IMG/VR virus record: IMGVR_UViG_3300025096_000025
Location: 1 to 53,404 of that record
DNA: 53,404 bases
Reading direction: 5' to 3' (one strand)
From: a virus
Shown here piece by piece: positions 30,029 to 37,247 of this stretch. The translations under genes and the position numbers were made by a program. Below the pieces are notes generated by a model. That model worked only from the letters and a program-made list of their open reading frames with translations, was not told the origin of the DNA and did not search any database. Every line of letters begins with the position of its first letter. Position 1 is the first letter of the stretch.

Positions 30029-32072
30029 CTCTAAAGATTGTATCCCAGTCTTCTCCCGGATCATCTTCTTTTAAATGAGCTATTCTAGCTTCCATCATCT
30101 GGTAATATTCCCTTAGTTCCGGGTAGGTAAGTTTATTAAGTTCAGCCAGTTTTATAGCCCTGCCCCATTGTCTGCTTCTATAATATTGTAAAAATGTATT
30201 ATGATGTGTAACATCTCCGCTGTGGTTAGCATAACTAGTATCCTCTAATACAGCAAAGATTCGAACACCTTCTTTTTTACCTTTAACAGCTATTTTATCC
30301 AACTCTACAAAATTAAACTTATCTTCTATACCTTCGACTGTACCCTGTCCTACTATTAAACCTACCTTATATTCTTTAGTCTGGCCCTCTAATCGAGAAG
30401 ATAAATTTACCGCATCACCTAGACAGGTATAATCAAATCTTTGCTCTGATCCCATATTACCAACAACAACATCTCCTGTATTAATACCAACTCCAATTTT
30501 TAATTCATCAATTCCTTCTTTCATTACCTCCCTGTTTAATTGAGCTAATAAATCAAACATTTTTAAACCACATTGTATAGAATGAACCTTATGGTCTTTT
30601 ATATCTACAGGAGCATTCCAAAATGCCATTAATGCGTCACCGATAAATTTATCAACAGTACCCTCGTGATCGATTACACAGCCAGTCATAGGTGTTAAAT
30701 ACCGGTTAACTAGTTCTGTAAGGCCTTGGGGATTAGTTTTAAAATGCTCACTAATAGTTGTAAACCCTCTAAGGTCGCTAAAGAGTATAGAGAGCTCTCT
30801 AGTATCACCTCCTAACTTTAATTGGGAAGGATCTTTTTGCAAAAGCTTAACAATGGGTGGAGCTAAATAGTGTTCAAATTGTTTTTTAATTAATTGTTTA
30901 GATCTATTTTCATTTATAAATCTAATAAAAGTAGCACAGGCCCAGGTTACAAATACACAAGCAAATGGCCAAGTATAATCGATTAACCACCCGTTATTAC
31001 TATATAACATGTTGCCTATAATAGGTCCAGCAGCTAGAGATGCTAGTATGGCCACTAAGCTAAACATATAGGATAACCAAAGAGCACCAAGGATAAGAAG
31101 GGAGCAGAAGGCTGCTGTAATAATGACTTCTAAAATGGTCGATTCTGTAGGACGTTGTAATCTAGATTCATCAATAATCATTTGTAAGGCTTGACTATTA
31201 ACTTCATGTCCGTATCTAATACCCACTGGAGTAGCTATTGTATTAGCAAGGCCTTCACCGGTGAGTCCTAATACCGCGATTTTATCTTTTACTATAGACC
31301 AATCAGCGTCTTTAAAGGATACTTTATCAAATTCATACTTAAAGTTTAACCAAATACGAGAATTTTCGTCTGTGGTTATTGGGTCAAATCCAGGGACCCT
31401 TATAGCCTCTACACCTCCTAACCCTACTTTAGCTTGATAAGATTCCTGGCCGGCAAATAATCTTATTACTTCTAATGGGACGGTTGGATATGATTCACCT
31501 TTTATTTGTATAACCAACGGCATTCTACGAACTACACCATCGAGTTCAGGTGCTGTTAATATCATACCTACCCCGGCTGCAGATTCTCCTAACCCTTTAA
31601 CAGGTCCTATAGCTTCAGGGTAGTCAAATAACCAATTATCTAAGCTTTCTCCTATTGTAGCCAATCCCCTTGGCACCGGTGTTCCTTTACCTTTTGTACT
31701 TGCTGACTGTCCTATAATTACCGGAACTTGGTCTAATACGCTTATTAATTCTTTATCACCGCCGAGCCTATCTGGTTCAGCGAATAAAATAGGAATGACA
31801 ACTAGTTGAGCACCACTCTCAAACGCTTTAATAATGCCGTTAGCAATTAAATCTCTTTTCCATGGCCACTGACCATATTCATCTAGACTACTTTCATCTA
31901 TTTCGATAATAGCTATATTTTCTGATTTAACTTTTTCTTGCTTATTTTGATAATAATCAAGGCCTTTTAAACGAGCAGTTTCAATAAAGAAAGGGTCGAT
32001 CATTCGAAGCACTACCATTAGCATAGTAATAGCTATACATATTAGATAGTTTTTAATATTAAAAATCTTCAT
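30015..32072 (-). CDS. CHASE2-domain class III nucleotide cyclase (685 aa)
   Basis: An N-terminal membrane helix (about 7-27) is followed by a periplasmic CHASE2 sensor domain (about 35-310; IAIIEIDESSLDEYGQWPW, LVVIPILFAEPD). Further membrane helices at about 320-400 lead to a cytoplasmic cyclase domain (about 420-600). The metal aspartates are in LFSDLRGFT and KFIGDALMAFW, the Lys of that motif fits ATP, and CLGDAVNLSSRLEG holds the Asp/Asn/Arg of the active site. It should make cAMP in response to an envelope signal. It overlaps the FecR gene by 4 nt. Guanylate cyclase activity is less likely. Confidence 0.9.
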   Translation of the reverse strand: MKIFNIKNYLICIAITMLMVVLRMIDPFFIETARLKGLDYYQNKQEKVKSENIAIIEIDESSLDEYGQWPWKRDLIANGIIKAFESGAQLVVIPILFAEPDRLGGDKELISVLDQVPVIIGQSASTKGKGTPVPRGLATIGESLDNWLFDYPEAIGPVKGLGESAAGVGMILTAPELDGVVRRMPLVIQIKGESYPTVPLEVIRLFAGQESYQAKVGLGGVEAIRVPGFDPITTDENSRIWLNFKYEFDKVSFKDADWSIVKDKIAVLGLTGEGLANTIATPVGIRYGHEVNSQALQMIIDESRLQRPTESTILEVIITAAFCSLLILGALWLSYMFSLVAILASLAAGPIIGNMLYSNNGWLIDYTWPFACVFVTWACATFIRFINENRSKQLIKKQFEHYLAPPIVKLLQKDPSQLKLGGDTRELSILFSDLRGFTTISEHFKTNPQGLTELVNRYLTPMTGCVIDHEGTVDKFIGDALMAFWNAPVDIKDHKVHSIQCGLKMFDLLAQLNREVMKEGIDELKIGVGINTGDVVVGNMGSEQRFDYTCLGDAVNLSSRLEGQTKEYKVGLIVGQGTVEGIEDKFNFVELDKIAVKGKKEGVRIFAVLEDTSYANHSGDVTHHNTFLQYYRSRQWGRAIKLAELNKLTYPELREYYQMMEARIAHLKEDDPGEDWDTIFRATSK

Positions 32073-33094
32073 TGCTGCTTAATGTTAAACTGAACATTAT
32101 TACCTGAGTTAAATTTTGCATTAATTATACTCCCTTTATTATCGTAATTAACAGTAACGTTACTGCCATCTTCAACTATTAAAGAAATCATATTATCTTT
32201 ATCTTTTGAAAAGAAAACATATCTACCGTCGTCCATTTTTAAAAACTTATTCATAATTTGTTTTTCTTTTCTTTTTATTTTAAAATCGTCAAAATCTTGG
32301 TTATCTTTTTTATCATCCCCAGGCTTTTTCTCTCTTTCTAAGTTATCTTTCTTTTTGTCTTCTTTTGCTCCAGGACCATCTTGCTTTATAACTTGAGGTG
32401 GGGTTGGTGCTGCTATAGCAGATGTTACAGTTGTTGCTTCGTACGCTTTATCTAAAGTAACTGTACCGCCGAGGGTTGATACATCAATAGAACCAACATA
32501 TGAATTTCCAGCTTCGTCAGTAGAAGGTAAGAGTAAAAAACTACTAGCCCCGTCTTCTTGAACATTCATAGTAAAGTCGGTACCACGTACAGACACGGAA
32601 GCAGTAGGTGATTTTATTTTTACATTTTGTCTAGAGTTTTTAGCTATCTTCCCTGAAGAATACCTTATAGTACCTAAGGCTGCTTTTAAAGATAACTTAC
32701 CAGTTTTTTTGTTAGGATTATAAACAAACTCGTCTATTAATAACTTAGAGTATTCTGTAACGCTAACTTTAGTATCATCAACAAATTTTATATTAGCTCT
32801 ACCTTTTAAGGTCTCAATTAAATCTCTCATTTCAACTGGAGTGTTAACCTCAGTTAAAATTTTATCACCCTTTCTAGTAATTTGAGCCGCTTTAGTTTGT
32901 GATGTTACATTCCCTATTTCACCAAAAGCTGGTATTAAAAATAATAAGAATAATAAACTACTCGTTACCAGCCTGTGGTGGGCCGTCTGGGTTGCTAAAT
33001 TCGTTAAACGGTATAACGTTATTTTCAATTTGCTCAGGCATAAATGTCGGATCAAACGCCCCGTCGGTTTGGAATATTTGGTATGCATTTTCAT
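32069..33094 (-). CDS. FecR-domain exported protein
   Basis: A hydrophobic export segment (LVTSSLLFLLFLIPAFG) precedes a FecR-like domain (AAQITRKGDKILTEVNTPVE to SPTASVSVRGTDFTMNV, the last being the family hallmark). A Lys/Asp-rich linker and a C-terminal beta region follow. The ATG at 33094 lies 137 nt inside the curlin gene (+1 frame) and puts 43 residues before the signal segment. No ATG or GTG lies near the segment; TTG or CTG codons are the only alternatives, so the true start is uncertain. FecR domains often pair with CHASE2 cyclases in bacteria. Confidence 0.75.
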   Translation of the reverse strand: MKMHTKYSKPTGRLIRHLCLSKLKITLYRLTNLATQTAHHRLVTSSLLFLLFLIPAFGEIGNVTSQTKAAQITRKGDKILTEVNTPVEMRDLIETLKGRANIKFVDDTKVSVTEYSKLLIDEFVYNPNKKTGKLSLKAALGTIRYSSGKIAKNSRQNVKIKSPTASVSVRGTDFTMNVQEDGASSFLLLPSTDEAGNSYVGSIDVSTLGGTVTLDKAYEATTVTSAIAAPTPPQVIKQDGPGAKEDKKKDNLEREKKPGDDKKDNQDFDDFKIKRKEKQIMNKFLKMDDGRYVFFSKDKDNMISLIVEDGSNVTVNYDNKGSIINAKFNSGNNVQFNIKQQ

Positions 33095-33737
33095 TTCCTA
33101 GAATTGATAATTCAATAAATTGGCTTTCAGCGCCTACTTGTGATACTAATAAAGAGTTACTACTTCCAAAAACATCAACTAGTTGAGAGTGACCAATTAG
33201 ACCACCGTGACCTTCTTGATAGCTACTTATTTCATTTAAAGAACCTGCGATGTGGTAATCAGTAAAGGTATATGAAGTATCAAATAATAACAAATCAACT
33301 GAGTTGGAAGCGCCTTCTACGTTTAAGTTAATTAAGCCGTTATTTACAGTAGCTTTTTGTGTATCTTCCTCATTACCAGCGATTAAAACATTATTAGAAT
33401 CTCCTGCAACAAAAGCATTTACTTCATTTTTATCTCCCTCTAGTGCTAAAATAAACTCATTTGCATCACCCTGTAATTCAATATTTACTAGTTCTTCATT
33501 ACCAATTGAATCAATATCAATTAGGTTTTCATTACCTATAGTTCCAATGTTAAAGATAACTTCTTCACCTTCAATTCGGGATCTGTTAGTACCTTCACCT
33601 AAATTGTTTGCTGAGCCTATTTGAGATATGTTAAATATACCCGCACTACCAATTTGATCTAAATAAATTTCATTGCTTGCGTTAAGCAAGCCTCCGGTAG
33701 TAAATAGTAGAGCTATTAAGAGAGATTTTATTTTCAT
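32958..33737 (-). CDS. Curlin-repeat amyloid-like protein (259 aa)
   Basis: A signal peptide (MKIKSLLIALLFTTGGLLNA) is followed by repeated strand-turn units of curlin type: YLDQIGSAGIFNISQIGSAN, then NIGTIGNENLIDIDSIGNEE and further GNxN units to about residue 120, and again later (GSLNEISSYQEG, SILGNENAYQIFQ). The spacing of Ile, Gly, Asn and Gln matches CsgA/CsgB-like subunits, with more acidic residues than E. coli CsgA. With CsgG and CsgF encoded next to it, it is the likely secretion substrate. A late promoter precedes it. Confidence 0.75.
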   Translation of the reverse strand: MKIKSLLIALLFTTGGLLNASNEIYLDQIGSAGIFNISQIGSANNLGEGTNRSRIEGEEVIFNIGTIGNENLIDIDSIGNEELVNIELQGDANEFILALEGDKNEVNAFVAGDSNNVLIAGNEEDTQKATVNNGLINLNVEGASNSVDLLLFDTSYTFTDYHIAGSLNEISSYQEGHGGLIGHSQLVDVFGSSNSLLVSQVGAESQFIELSILGNENAYQIFQTDGAFDPTFMPEQIENNVIPFNEFSNPDGPPQAGNE

Positions 33738-33742
33738 AAAAA

Positions 33743-33749
33743 TATTTAT
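33743..33749 (-). promoter_or_regulatory. Late promoter
   Basis: ATAAATA on the minus strand (inside TATATAAATA), -12 to -6 from the ATG at 33737. Confidence 0.8.
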
Positions 33750-33756
33750 ATAAAAT

Positions 33757-34620
33757 CTATCCTTTTAACTTGGTTACCGGCATTTTATCTGCTTTTGGCT
33801 CTTTAGCTTCTTCTGTAGGCACCGCCGGTGATTTTTTAAATTTCCACATTTTTTTCTTTTCGCCTTTTGTAATAAGATCAACTATAGCCATATCTATTGC
33901 TGCTCGAGTCGCTACAGATACTAGTTCGTTTTTTGCGAATCCAAATTCTATTTCTAATGGATTTAAAGCATCTTTAACATACTTAAACACGTCTGTGCCA
34001 ACTGCAGTTGAATATATTGTCTTCGATACTGTTGAAGATAATAAAATTTCGCTAGTCAAAGTACTAACAAATCTTATCGATACAGTAACAACATCTTTTC
34101 TATGCTGTTCATGAGCTCCTATTCCAAGATATGCAGCTCCAACTCCGCCAGATACTGCATTTGTATCATATCCAATAATACCACCATGAATTAATAACCC
34201 AGCAAATAACAACGGTTTTAATCCAGTATTATCATCATCTGTAAAATCTTCTCTAGTTTGTTGGACCAGAGCGCGCTCTCTCATTACAGTGTCTAGTTGG
34301 CCTCTTTCTAATACTTTAAACCAACCATTAGATTCTAAAAGAGACTCAATAAGCCAAGCTTCTCCTCCTTGTGAGACAGCAGCAGAAAAACTAGCGAAAT
34401 TATCAGATTGTTTTCTTGCACCTGTTAAATCTTTAAAGCTATTTACACCTATATAAATAGGTTCACCGTCAAGCTCTGGAAGCTTATTTAAAGTTACGAG
34501 TGCGGCTATGGGCGCGGGAGCAACTATTGGAGGATCGTGTGGACCTCCTTGAAAGGTTTCACATCCACTATATAGTAGCAACGACGAGCCTAAAAGACTA
34601 TTCAGCAGTAGATTCTTCAT
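33757..34620 (-). CDS. csgG: Curli secretion channel lipoprotein CsgG
   Basis: The start at 34620 gives a lipoprotein signal ending LLLYSGC (Cys at residue 20); a longer ATG at 34650 would bury it. CsgG signatures are clear: GWFKVLERGQLDTVMRERAL, LLIHGGIIGYDTN, then a transmembrane hairpin region (GAAYLGIG, VVTVSIRFVSTLTSEILLS) and TVSKTIYSTAVGTDVFKYV. It forms an outer-membrane nonameric pore for unfolded curli subunits. At 287 aa it is close to E. coli CsgG (277). A Lys/Pro-rich tail is added. It overlaps csgF by 23 nt. Confidence 0.92.
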   Translation of the reverse strand: MKNLLLNSLLGSSLLLYSGCETFQGGPHDPPIVAPAPIAALVTLNKLPELDGEPIYIGVNSFKDLTGARKQSDNFASFSAAVSQGGEAWLIESLLESNGWFKVLERGQLDTVMRERALVQQTREDFTDDDNTGLKPLLFAGLLIHGGIIGYDTNAVSGGVGAAYLGIGAHEQHRKDVVTVSIRFVSTLTSEILLSSTVSKTIYSTAVGTDVFKYVKDALNPLEIEFGFAKNELVSVATRAAIDMAIVDLITKGEKKKMWKFKKSPAVPTEEAKEPKADKMPVTKLKG

Positions 34621-35065
34621 TAATAGGCTCGGGCAGTAGGAGAGATCCAATGGGAATTAAAATTGTTGTAAGATCACCATCAGTGTCAACTACAGTTAAA
34701 TTAATTTTATCAGCTAGTCTATACCAGGAAATAACATTACCGTCAAGATCAAAGGACCCAGAATCTGAACCAGTATCTGCAAACAATTGCTCGGTAACCT
34801 GCTTAGAAAGCTCTGAATAAATCCGTGACTGTAAGTTTGTTAAGAACACCTGTAGCGGTCTTCTATTATTAGCTAAATTAGCCTGAATTGCTAATGATTT
34901 TAGCTCGTCCTTAACTGTTTTCTTTCTAGCTGCGGAAATATTTTCTAGATTAATTTTATGTGCACTATAGCCAAGGCCGCTAAAAGACGGGGATTTAAAT
35001 TTAAATTTTAATTCATCAGCTGCAGCGCTACTACAGCAAAGTAATACTAACCAAATATACCTCAT
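34598..35065 (-). CDS. csgF: Curli assembly factor CsgF-like
   Basis: A signal peptide (MRYIWLVLLCCSSAAA) is followed by LKFKFKSPSFSGLGYSAHKI, corresponding to the CsgF N terminus (FxFRNPNFGGNP) that inserts into the CsgG channel. LQVFLTNLQSRIYSELSKQV and INLTVVDTDGDLTTILI match the later CsgF helix and strands. It couples secretion to nucleation at the cell surface. The late promoter GTAAATA lies at -12 to -6. No csgE is visible in the window. Confidence 0.85.
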   Translation of the reverse strand: MRYIWLVLLCCSSAAADELKFKFKSPSFSGLGYSAHKINLENISAARKKTVKDELKSLAIQANLANNRRPLQVFLTNLQSRIYSELSKQVTEQLFADTGSDSGSFDLDGNVISWYRLADKINLTVVDTDGDLTTILIPIGSLLLPEPINEESTAE

Positions 35066-35070
35066 AACAC

Positions 35071-35077
35071 TATTTAC
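35071..35077 (-). promoter_or_regulatory. Late promoter
   Basis: GTAAATA on the minus strand at -12 to -6 from the csgF ATG at 35065. Confidence 0.7.
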
Positions 35078-35095
35078 CTCTATTAATATATATTG

Positions 35096-35395
35096 CTAGA
35101 GTCTAGTGTCTGAAATATGCTTATTTTTTCTCCTATTCTCTCTTCTCTCCTCTTCATGCATTTTTTCTTGCTCTTGAAGAATCATTTGAATTTTTGTATT
35201 AAGACGAATCATGTCGTTATCTAACATTCTTATTCTATCGATAAGCCCTATTAACGTTCCTGTGGATTCATCTAATACAGGTTTTATTTCCTTTACAACC
35301 CAGTTCCATGTATAATATACAAAATAACCTAAACCGAATGCTGCAATAATCGGAAATCCAAAATCATTTATAGCTTTAACTATTTCATCACTCAT
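35096..35395 (-). CDS. Membrane/coiled-coil protein A (99 aa)
   Basis: A membrane helix (FPIIAAFGLGYFVYYTWNWVV, about residues 14-34) followed by a coiled coil (LIDRIRMLDNDMIRLNTKIQ) and a Lys/Arg-rich tail. Paralogous to the next gene upstream. Small phage proteins of this shape are often annotated as holin-like. Coupled to its neighbour by a 1-nt overlap. Confidence 0.6.
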   Translation of the reverse strand: MSDEIVKAINDFGFPIIAAFGLGYFVYYTWNWVVKEIKPVLDESTGTLIGLIDRIRMLDNDMIRLNTKIQMILQEQEKMHEEERRENRRKNKHISDTRL

Positions 35396-35676
35396 TAGTC
35401 TTTTCTAGCATCCTCCTTTCCTTCATTAGCAGCTAATCTATCTAAATTTGGATGCTTGTTAAAAGCGTAAGATACTAATGTATCGATTTTTACTATATCA
35501 TTATTCATCGTCTGTACCCTATTTTCTAATGATTTTATCATTCCTCCTAAACCTTTTACAGCGCCTGTTATTTCACTGAGTATAAATTTAAGAATAATAA
35601 AAACAAATGCTCCACATGTTATAGCTCCTGCTATAGGGAAACCGACATCAGTAACGAACTTTAAGAACTCTTCCAC
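35395..35676 (-). CDS. Membrane/coiled-coil protein B (93 aa)
   Basis: The GTG at 35676 was chosen because a TTAAATA late box sits at -12 to -6; the longer frame to 35793 would overlap the divergent gene. Membrane helix (VGFPIAGAITCGAFVFIILKF) and coiled coil (IKSLENRVQTMNNDIVKIDT) match protein A. It heads the leftward unit that runs into the curli genes. Confidence 0.6.
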   Translation of the reverse strand: MEEFLKFVTDVGFPIAGAITCGAFVFIILKFILSEITGAVKGLGGMIKSLENRVQTMNNDIVKIDTLVSYAFNKHPNLDRLAANEGKEDARKD

Positions 35677-35681
35677 TAAAT

Positions 35682-35688
35682 TATTTAA
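35682..35688 (-). promoter_or_regulatory. Late promoter
   Basis: TTAAATA on the minus strand at -12 to -6 from the GTG at 35676. Confidence 0.7.
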
Positions 35689-35732
35689 TATACCTCTTGA
35701 AAAATGACCGTTTGGGTATAAAATAATAAATA

Positions 35733-36116
35733 ATGCTCCAACTGATACTCCATTTAATTGGTGACTATCTCCTTCAGAGTGATTGGATGGCACTTAATAA
35801 AACGAAATGCAGTAAAGCAGCTGCAGCGCATGCGCTTACATATTCGTTACCTTTTTTAATTTTGGACCCATCTGCCGTGGCATTTGCTGTAATTTGCATA
35901 ACTCACTTTTTTATTGATCGTTTTAGATTAGCTCGGTATGTTGTTTATGCTAAAAATTTAATACTCGGTCCTAAAAAGTATTGGCATAAATGGGAAGATT
36001 GCAAAGAGACAGGGTATCATAAAGATGTTCCACAATGGTTGTCATTATGGTTATTAGTTGCTAGCGACAATACTATTCATTTGCTTATTAACTGGGCGGC
36101 GTTATCATATCTATAA
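35733..36116 (+). CDS. DUF3307 membrane protein (127 aa)
   Basis: HLIGDYLLQSDWMALNK near the N terminus and ICITHFFIDRFRLARY are the two motifs of DUF3307, a small integral-membrane family found in bacteria and phages, with conserved His and Asp residues. Three or four membrane helices. Function not established. Overlaps the next gene by 1 nt. Confidence 0.75.
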   Translation: MLQLILHLIGDYLLQSDWMALNKTKCSKAAAAHALTYSLPFLILDPSAVAFAVICITHFFIDRFRLARYVVYAKNLILGPKKYWHKWEDCKETGYHKDVPQWLSLWLLVASDNTIHLLINWAALSYL

Positions 36117-36661
36117 TGAAGTTTTCAAATTGGATTGCTCTGTTTTCGCAAACCGGGTCTGAGATAGCTGATCTATCTTCAGCATTAAATAGGGTACCAG
36201 ATTTTGTTATAACTAACGCTAAATTAGATCAAATTGATTCTAGAGTGGAGGTTGATTTTAGAGTTAATAAAGAAGAAGCAAAGACGTTAGATATTTTAGA
36301 AAATTTAAATTTTAATAACGACGATACACTTATTACATTAAATGGTTGGTTGAGAATAGTACCTCCGGATAAGTGTAACAAGTATAATATATACAACGGT
36401 CACCCGGGGCTTATAACAAAATATCCTGAATTAAAAGGTAAAGATCCCCAAAAGCGTGTATGGGAGAATATGGCTTCATACCCGGAGATTGGCAGCGTGG
36501 TTCATAGAGTAGTAGCAGAAGTAGATGCCGGGGAGGTTATGGTAGAAAAATCTGTAAAAACAATTGGTGGTGCCTGGAATGATCATCTCGGTGCATTAAG
36601 AAAGACATCTTTTGATGCTTGGTATAGTTTTTTAAAGGAACGTCTATATAATAAAGTATGA
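36116..36661 (+). CDS. PurN-like formyltransferase-family protein (181 aa)
   Basis: The formyltransferase catalytic trio is visible: Asn and His in NIYNGHPGLI (N94, H96) and Asp in AEVDAGEVM (D137). NGWLRIVPP corresponds to the GYMRIL strand, and GSVVHRVVAEVD to the loop before the Asp. The N-terminal folate-binding half is shortened and lacks clear conservation. GAR transformylase activity is possible, but a formyl-sugar or other acceptor is also possible given the glycosyltransferase nearby. Start and stop overlap both neighbours. Confidence 0.65.
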   Translation: MKFSNWIALFSQTGSEIADLSSALNRVPDFVITNAKLDQIDSRVEVDFRVNKEEAKTLDILENLNFNNDDTLITLNGWLRIVPPDKCNKYNIYNGHPGLITKYPELKGKDPQKRVWENMASYPEIGSVVHRVVAEVDAGEVMVEKSVKTIGGAWNDHLGALRKTSFDAWYSFLKERLYNKV

Positions 36662-37245
36662 TTTGTTCGTTTACTGGCGCGCAAAGTACAGGTAAAACTA
36701 CCTTACTAAAAAAACTTCATGCAGAAAATGGTGATTATCCATTTACGTTTGTACCAGAGGTTACGAGATTAGTAGCGCGTGAATATAATATGCCTATTAA
36801 CGAAGGTGGAGGTGATTTAACACAGCTGCTTATTATGACCGAACATGTTCGGAATATTTATAGAAATAGAGCTGATCATCTAATTAGAGGGGTGCATCAA
36901 ATATTTGATCGATGCGCGTTAGACGGTATTGTATATTCTCTATGGCTACTCAATAAAGATAAAATCAGTAGGCGATGTTATGATGCGTGTGAATTAGTTT
37001 GGGAAAATTTAAAAGATAAATATGATGTTATTTTTTATACATCTCCGGAGGATGTAAAGTTGATAGAGGATGGTGAAAGAAGCGTAGATGAGGCGTTCCG
37101 GAAAGAAATTATTGATATATTTGAATTGCATTTACATAGAGAAAACTTTGATTGCGAGGTTGTAACGTTAAAAGGTAGTGTTAAGGACAGGTTAAAGACC
37201 GTCCGGGCAACTCTTGCTAAACATGACATTGGTATTAAAATTTAA
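36658..37245 (+). CDS. NadR-like P-loop kinase (AAA_28-type, 195 aa)
   Basis: Walker A is GAQSTGKTT (residues 7-15). FVPEVTRLVAREYNMP, FDRCALDGIVYSLWL and a basic lid region fit NadR-type ribosylnicotinamide kinases and deoxynucleoside-kinase-like ATPases. The substrate may be a nucleoside or NR. Overlaps the upstream gene by 4 nt; queF follows after 2 nt. Confidence 0.7.
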   Translation: MICSFTGAQSTGKTTLLKKLHAENGDYPFTFVPEVTRLVAREYNMPINEGGGDLTQLLIMTEHVRNIYRNRADHLIRGVHQIFDRCALDGIVYSLWLLNKDKISRRCYDACELVWENLKDKYDVIFYTSPEDVKLIEDGERSVDEAFRKEIIDIFELHLHRENFDCEVVTLKGSVKDRLKTVRATLAKHDIGIKI

Positions 37246-37247
37246 AT

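Noticed and set aside
30015-35793. Possibility that the curli/cyclase block is host chromosome joined by misassembly
   Set aside because: The block has the same late boxes at -12 to -6 as the phage genes on both sides, and its gene ends overlap or lie close to phage-type neighbours. It cannot be fully excluded without reads.
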